The translations under genes were made by a program, and so were the position numbers. Below the pieces are notes generated by a model. It did not search any database. It was not told the origin of the DNA and was given only the letters and a program-made list of their open reading frames with translations. Below are positions 61,836 to 64,000 of a stretch of DNA of 64,000 nucleotides, in pieces. This DNA comes from Antedon mediterranea. Taxonomy: Eukaryota > Echinodermata > Crinoidea > Comatulida > Antedonidae. The stretch is taken from contig NC_092672.1 in assembly GCF_964355755.1 (NCBI RefSeq), forward strand, positions 25,912,501-25,976,500, given 5' to 3'. The stretch's first letter is position 1; every line of letters begins with the position of its first letter.

Positions 61836-63323
61836 TATAGATAGATTTTGTCGCAACCAGACATAAAATCAATGGATTGTTACGAAGTTCCTATCTTGGC
61901 AACGCCAGCTCAGTGCCATGTTGTTAGATTGATTGCCTTGCTAGAACTAACAATTCGGACAACTGAAATATTATTCAATAATTGTGTTCCTTCATATCGA
62001 AACTAAATACGAGACATTGTATCACCAAATCGGGTTATGAAAATGTTTAACTGAGTTTAGTAGGCCCAGTAGTAGGCCATATGGAAAGTTTGTTTACAAT
62101 AAAGGTTATACATACATTTAAATGTAATTTTAAGCAGTATTAATTAATATAGTCCGAATGAAATACATTAGCTATGTACAGTTTATAAATAATAATAATG
62201 AAATATATTATATATTATATCTATGTATTTAAATATTTATAAGATGCTATATATATTTTTGTATGAACTAAATATTATCCATTTATATTTTGTTAACAAT
62301 TTGCTTTAAATTGTTTTTTTCTTATTGACTTTGTAAATATAAACAAAATAAATAAATCATTAGCAATTATATTTTACCTATGTTTTATTCTTAAATGCCC
62401 AATTTAAGTTCAAGTTTCCTTATTGTGTTTTCAACAACATGGTTTAAAATCAAAGTTTATTGCTGGTTAACGACATAGAGCTTGATGTATTGAAAACCAT
62501 TCCCATTTACGGAACCAACAACTAGAATAGTACAGTAGTGTTTTTTTCGAATCGTTTGCTAACTTATAAACTTTTCGAGATTAATTTTAAATGAATATTT
62601 TCAAAATCTTCAAATTGTTAATCGTCACTTTATTGGCATACTTTCAAATTTGTTAAATTACAAATACAATGTAACATAACATTTGCATATCAATTATACG
62701 TTATCTAATTCTAATTGTTTTGTTTTGTTGACTGGAACAACTCTGGTGCCAACAATTTGTAGTACGGATTAATGTGGTTCAAAGGACAGTACCATACTAA
62801 ACACATCGCAGGTTAATCGAAGCAGACATCGAAAAAAAGAATTAATACCTCCTGTGCTTATCTCTCGATTTAAATCTAAGTTTAAAACGCACCCAGAAAA
62901 CGGGTAGTAATAATTCGACTGAGCTATTTTGCTTATTTAGACCATTACAGAGGGTATAAAGGCGAATGAGCACAACGATTGGAGACGAAGTCCAGTGTTT
63001 TCAAGGTTAAGTACAGACATTTTTTTGATAGCAACACGGCCGTGGCTATTAAACAAATTGGTGAATACAGAGCGGAAAAATAATTATACAAAGTATATTG
63101 ACTTAATACATACCAACGCTTCAATTGCATGATACCTTTATAGTTGCATAACTAGGCAGTTGTGTGTGCAATTGAGTGTAAACAATTAGTCAAAATATTG
63201 GGCCTGATTGATTTTATGTTTATTATTTTCTAACTAGATACCCATAAAACAGCCATATTTTTGTCTATCCATGTTGTATTTTTTCATAAGTCTGAGTGAC
63301 AGTAGGCATACTGGTTTGACATC
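61535..63323. other. Mucin 3' UTR and intergenic region before MMP-C
   Basis: Contains AATAAA signals at 61546-61551 and 62347-62356, a 'gacagaca' microsatellite (61807-61835), and AT-rich sequence. No gene seen. The minus-strand frame at 62945-63130 has no support. Confidence 0.55.
61546..61551 (+). terminator. Mucin polyadenylation signal candidate (proximal)
   Basis: AATAAA 12 bp after the mucin stop codon. Further AATAAA hexamers near 62347-62356 would give an ~800 bp 3' UTR; the sequence does not tell which is used. Confidence 0.3.
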
Positions 63324-63407
63324 ATGGTAAAACTAATTGTATATTTGACGCAGGCTTTTGTTTACATTACAGTAGTCTCTAGCAGACGATTGTCAAAGTC
63401 TGAAGAG
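63324..63407 (+). CDS. MMP-C: first exon of a third matrix metalloproteinase (partial)
   Basis: An ATG followed by VKLIVYLTQAFVYITVVSS and ending ...LSKSEE at a phase-0 donor (GAG|GTAAGA). It is almost the same as MMP-B exon 1 ([20 protein letters not shown] ... LSKREE), including phase, so it is a signal-peptide exon of a paralogue whose remaining exons lie beyond 64000. Only 28 residues are visible, so catalytic activity cannot be judged. Confidence 0.75.
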
Positions 63408-64000
63408 GTAAGAAACGTTTTGTACAATTTCTTAAACAATAGTATTAGAAACATCATAAAACAAGGCCAACAGCCATAAGTCGCGTACTAAAACGCATAG
63501 TGATACCGGACCGACAGACAGACCGACAGACCGACCGACCGACATAGTGGAACCGTCCACGCGACTAAAAAGGAAGCAATGCTGTAGTTCTATCATTATT
63601 TACTTGTTCAAAGTAAAAATACAAGAAATAAAATATGCAAGTATGGAATAAGCAAGAACAACAATTTACGACATTTAAGCATTGAATCTAAATTGTGCAG
63701 TTTCATTCATTGCCAATCATTATGTTGTTAACAGGTTGTTAACTGTTTTTACGTAATGATTTTTTTATTATTGTTGGATTGAAATAAGAAGTATAAGCAT
63801 TGTTCTCATTCTGAATTAAGTTATTTGACCAATCTAAGTTGTGACTGGTTTTCTGTTTTGGCCGAATTGGGAACAGTTCATACAGTAGAGCGGATTTTTA
63901 ATGGGCTTATCCTATTTAAAAGAAAGACACTAACTTGTCTGATCGACAAAGTTTGACCATGGCATTCTATTTTTTGGTATAATGATAATCTTAGGCATAT
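63408..64000. other. Start of MMP-C intron 1
   Basis: No exon recognised. 63505-63545 is a 'cagaccgaccga' microsatellite continuing into 'cgacatagtg' and 'cacgcgactaaaaa', the same dispersed tail as near 26250-26310. Confidence 0.5.

Overview
This window is a piece of an intron-rich, AT-rich animal genome. All recognisable genes are on the + strand, exons are short, and GT..AG splice sites are clean. The gene content (a MOXD1-type copper monooxygenase, a tandem group of matrix metalloproteinases, and a MUC4-type NIDO-AMOP-VWD-EGF-SEA transmembrane mucin) fits a marine deuterostome invertebrate. Frequent 'taggccta' strings and abundant small inverted-repeat elements make me favour an echinoderm. 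That placement is inference, not proven by the sequence.

Layout. 1442-9069: the 3' two thirds or more of a MOXD1-like gene (12 exons seen, all copper ligands present). 9070-15703: no gene; a large foldback-like element, a ~0.63 kb tandem duplication and two tRNA-derived SINE-like repeats. 15704-24899: a complete 8-exon MMP (here MMP-A) with a furin site, catalytic domain, four-bladed hemopexin domain and a GPI-type tail. 24900-27291: intergenic. 27292-31819: a second MMP (MMP-B) with signal peptide, canonical cysteine switch and catalytic domain, but no hemopexin exons. 34709-61534: a giant mucin-like gene of 34 modelled exons. Its exon lengths sum to exactly 4,289 codons. 63324-63407: first exon of a third MMP (MMP-C) that runs off the window.

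The mucin reads: short signal peptide; a 6.8 kb single exon of threonine hexads (Thr-Thr about every six residues) with higher-order repeats of about 253-265 residues; a second Thr-rich exon; LDLa; two sushi domains; two EGFs; NIDO; AMOP; VWD; a cadherin/Ig-like segment; a run of EGF-Ca domains; a Ser/Thr/Pro linker; a SEA domain with a GSIIA site; a last EGF; one transmembrane helix; and a tyrosine-containing tail of about 80 residues. Nearly all domain exons are phase 1-1, as in exon-shuffled extracellular proteins.

The most interesting point is the MMP-B/mucin junction. MMP-B stops encoding hemopexin exactly at a phase-1 donor, and the first mucin-repeat exon has a phase-1 acceptor. Splicing could therefore join a complete pro-MMP catalytic module in frame to the membrane mucin. 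A competing model gives the mucin its own signal-peptide exon (34709-34739). That exon sits in a block that is duplicated inside MMP-B intron 1, where the exon copy differs only at synonymous positions. I favour separate genes, but the sequence cannot exclude a fused or alternative transcript. Many introns carry non-autonomous elements with terminal inverted repeats.
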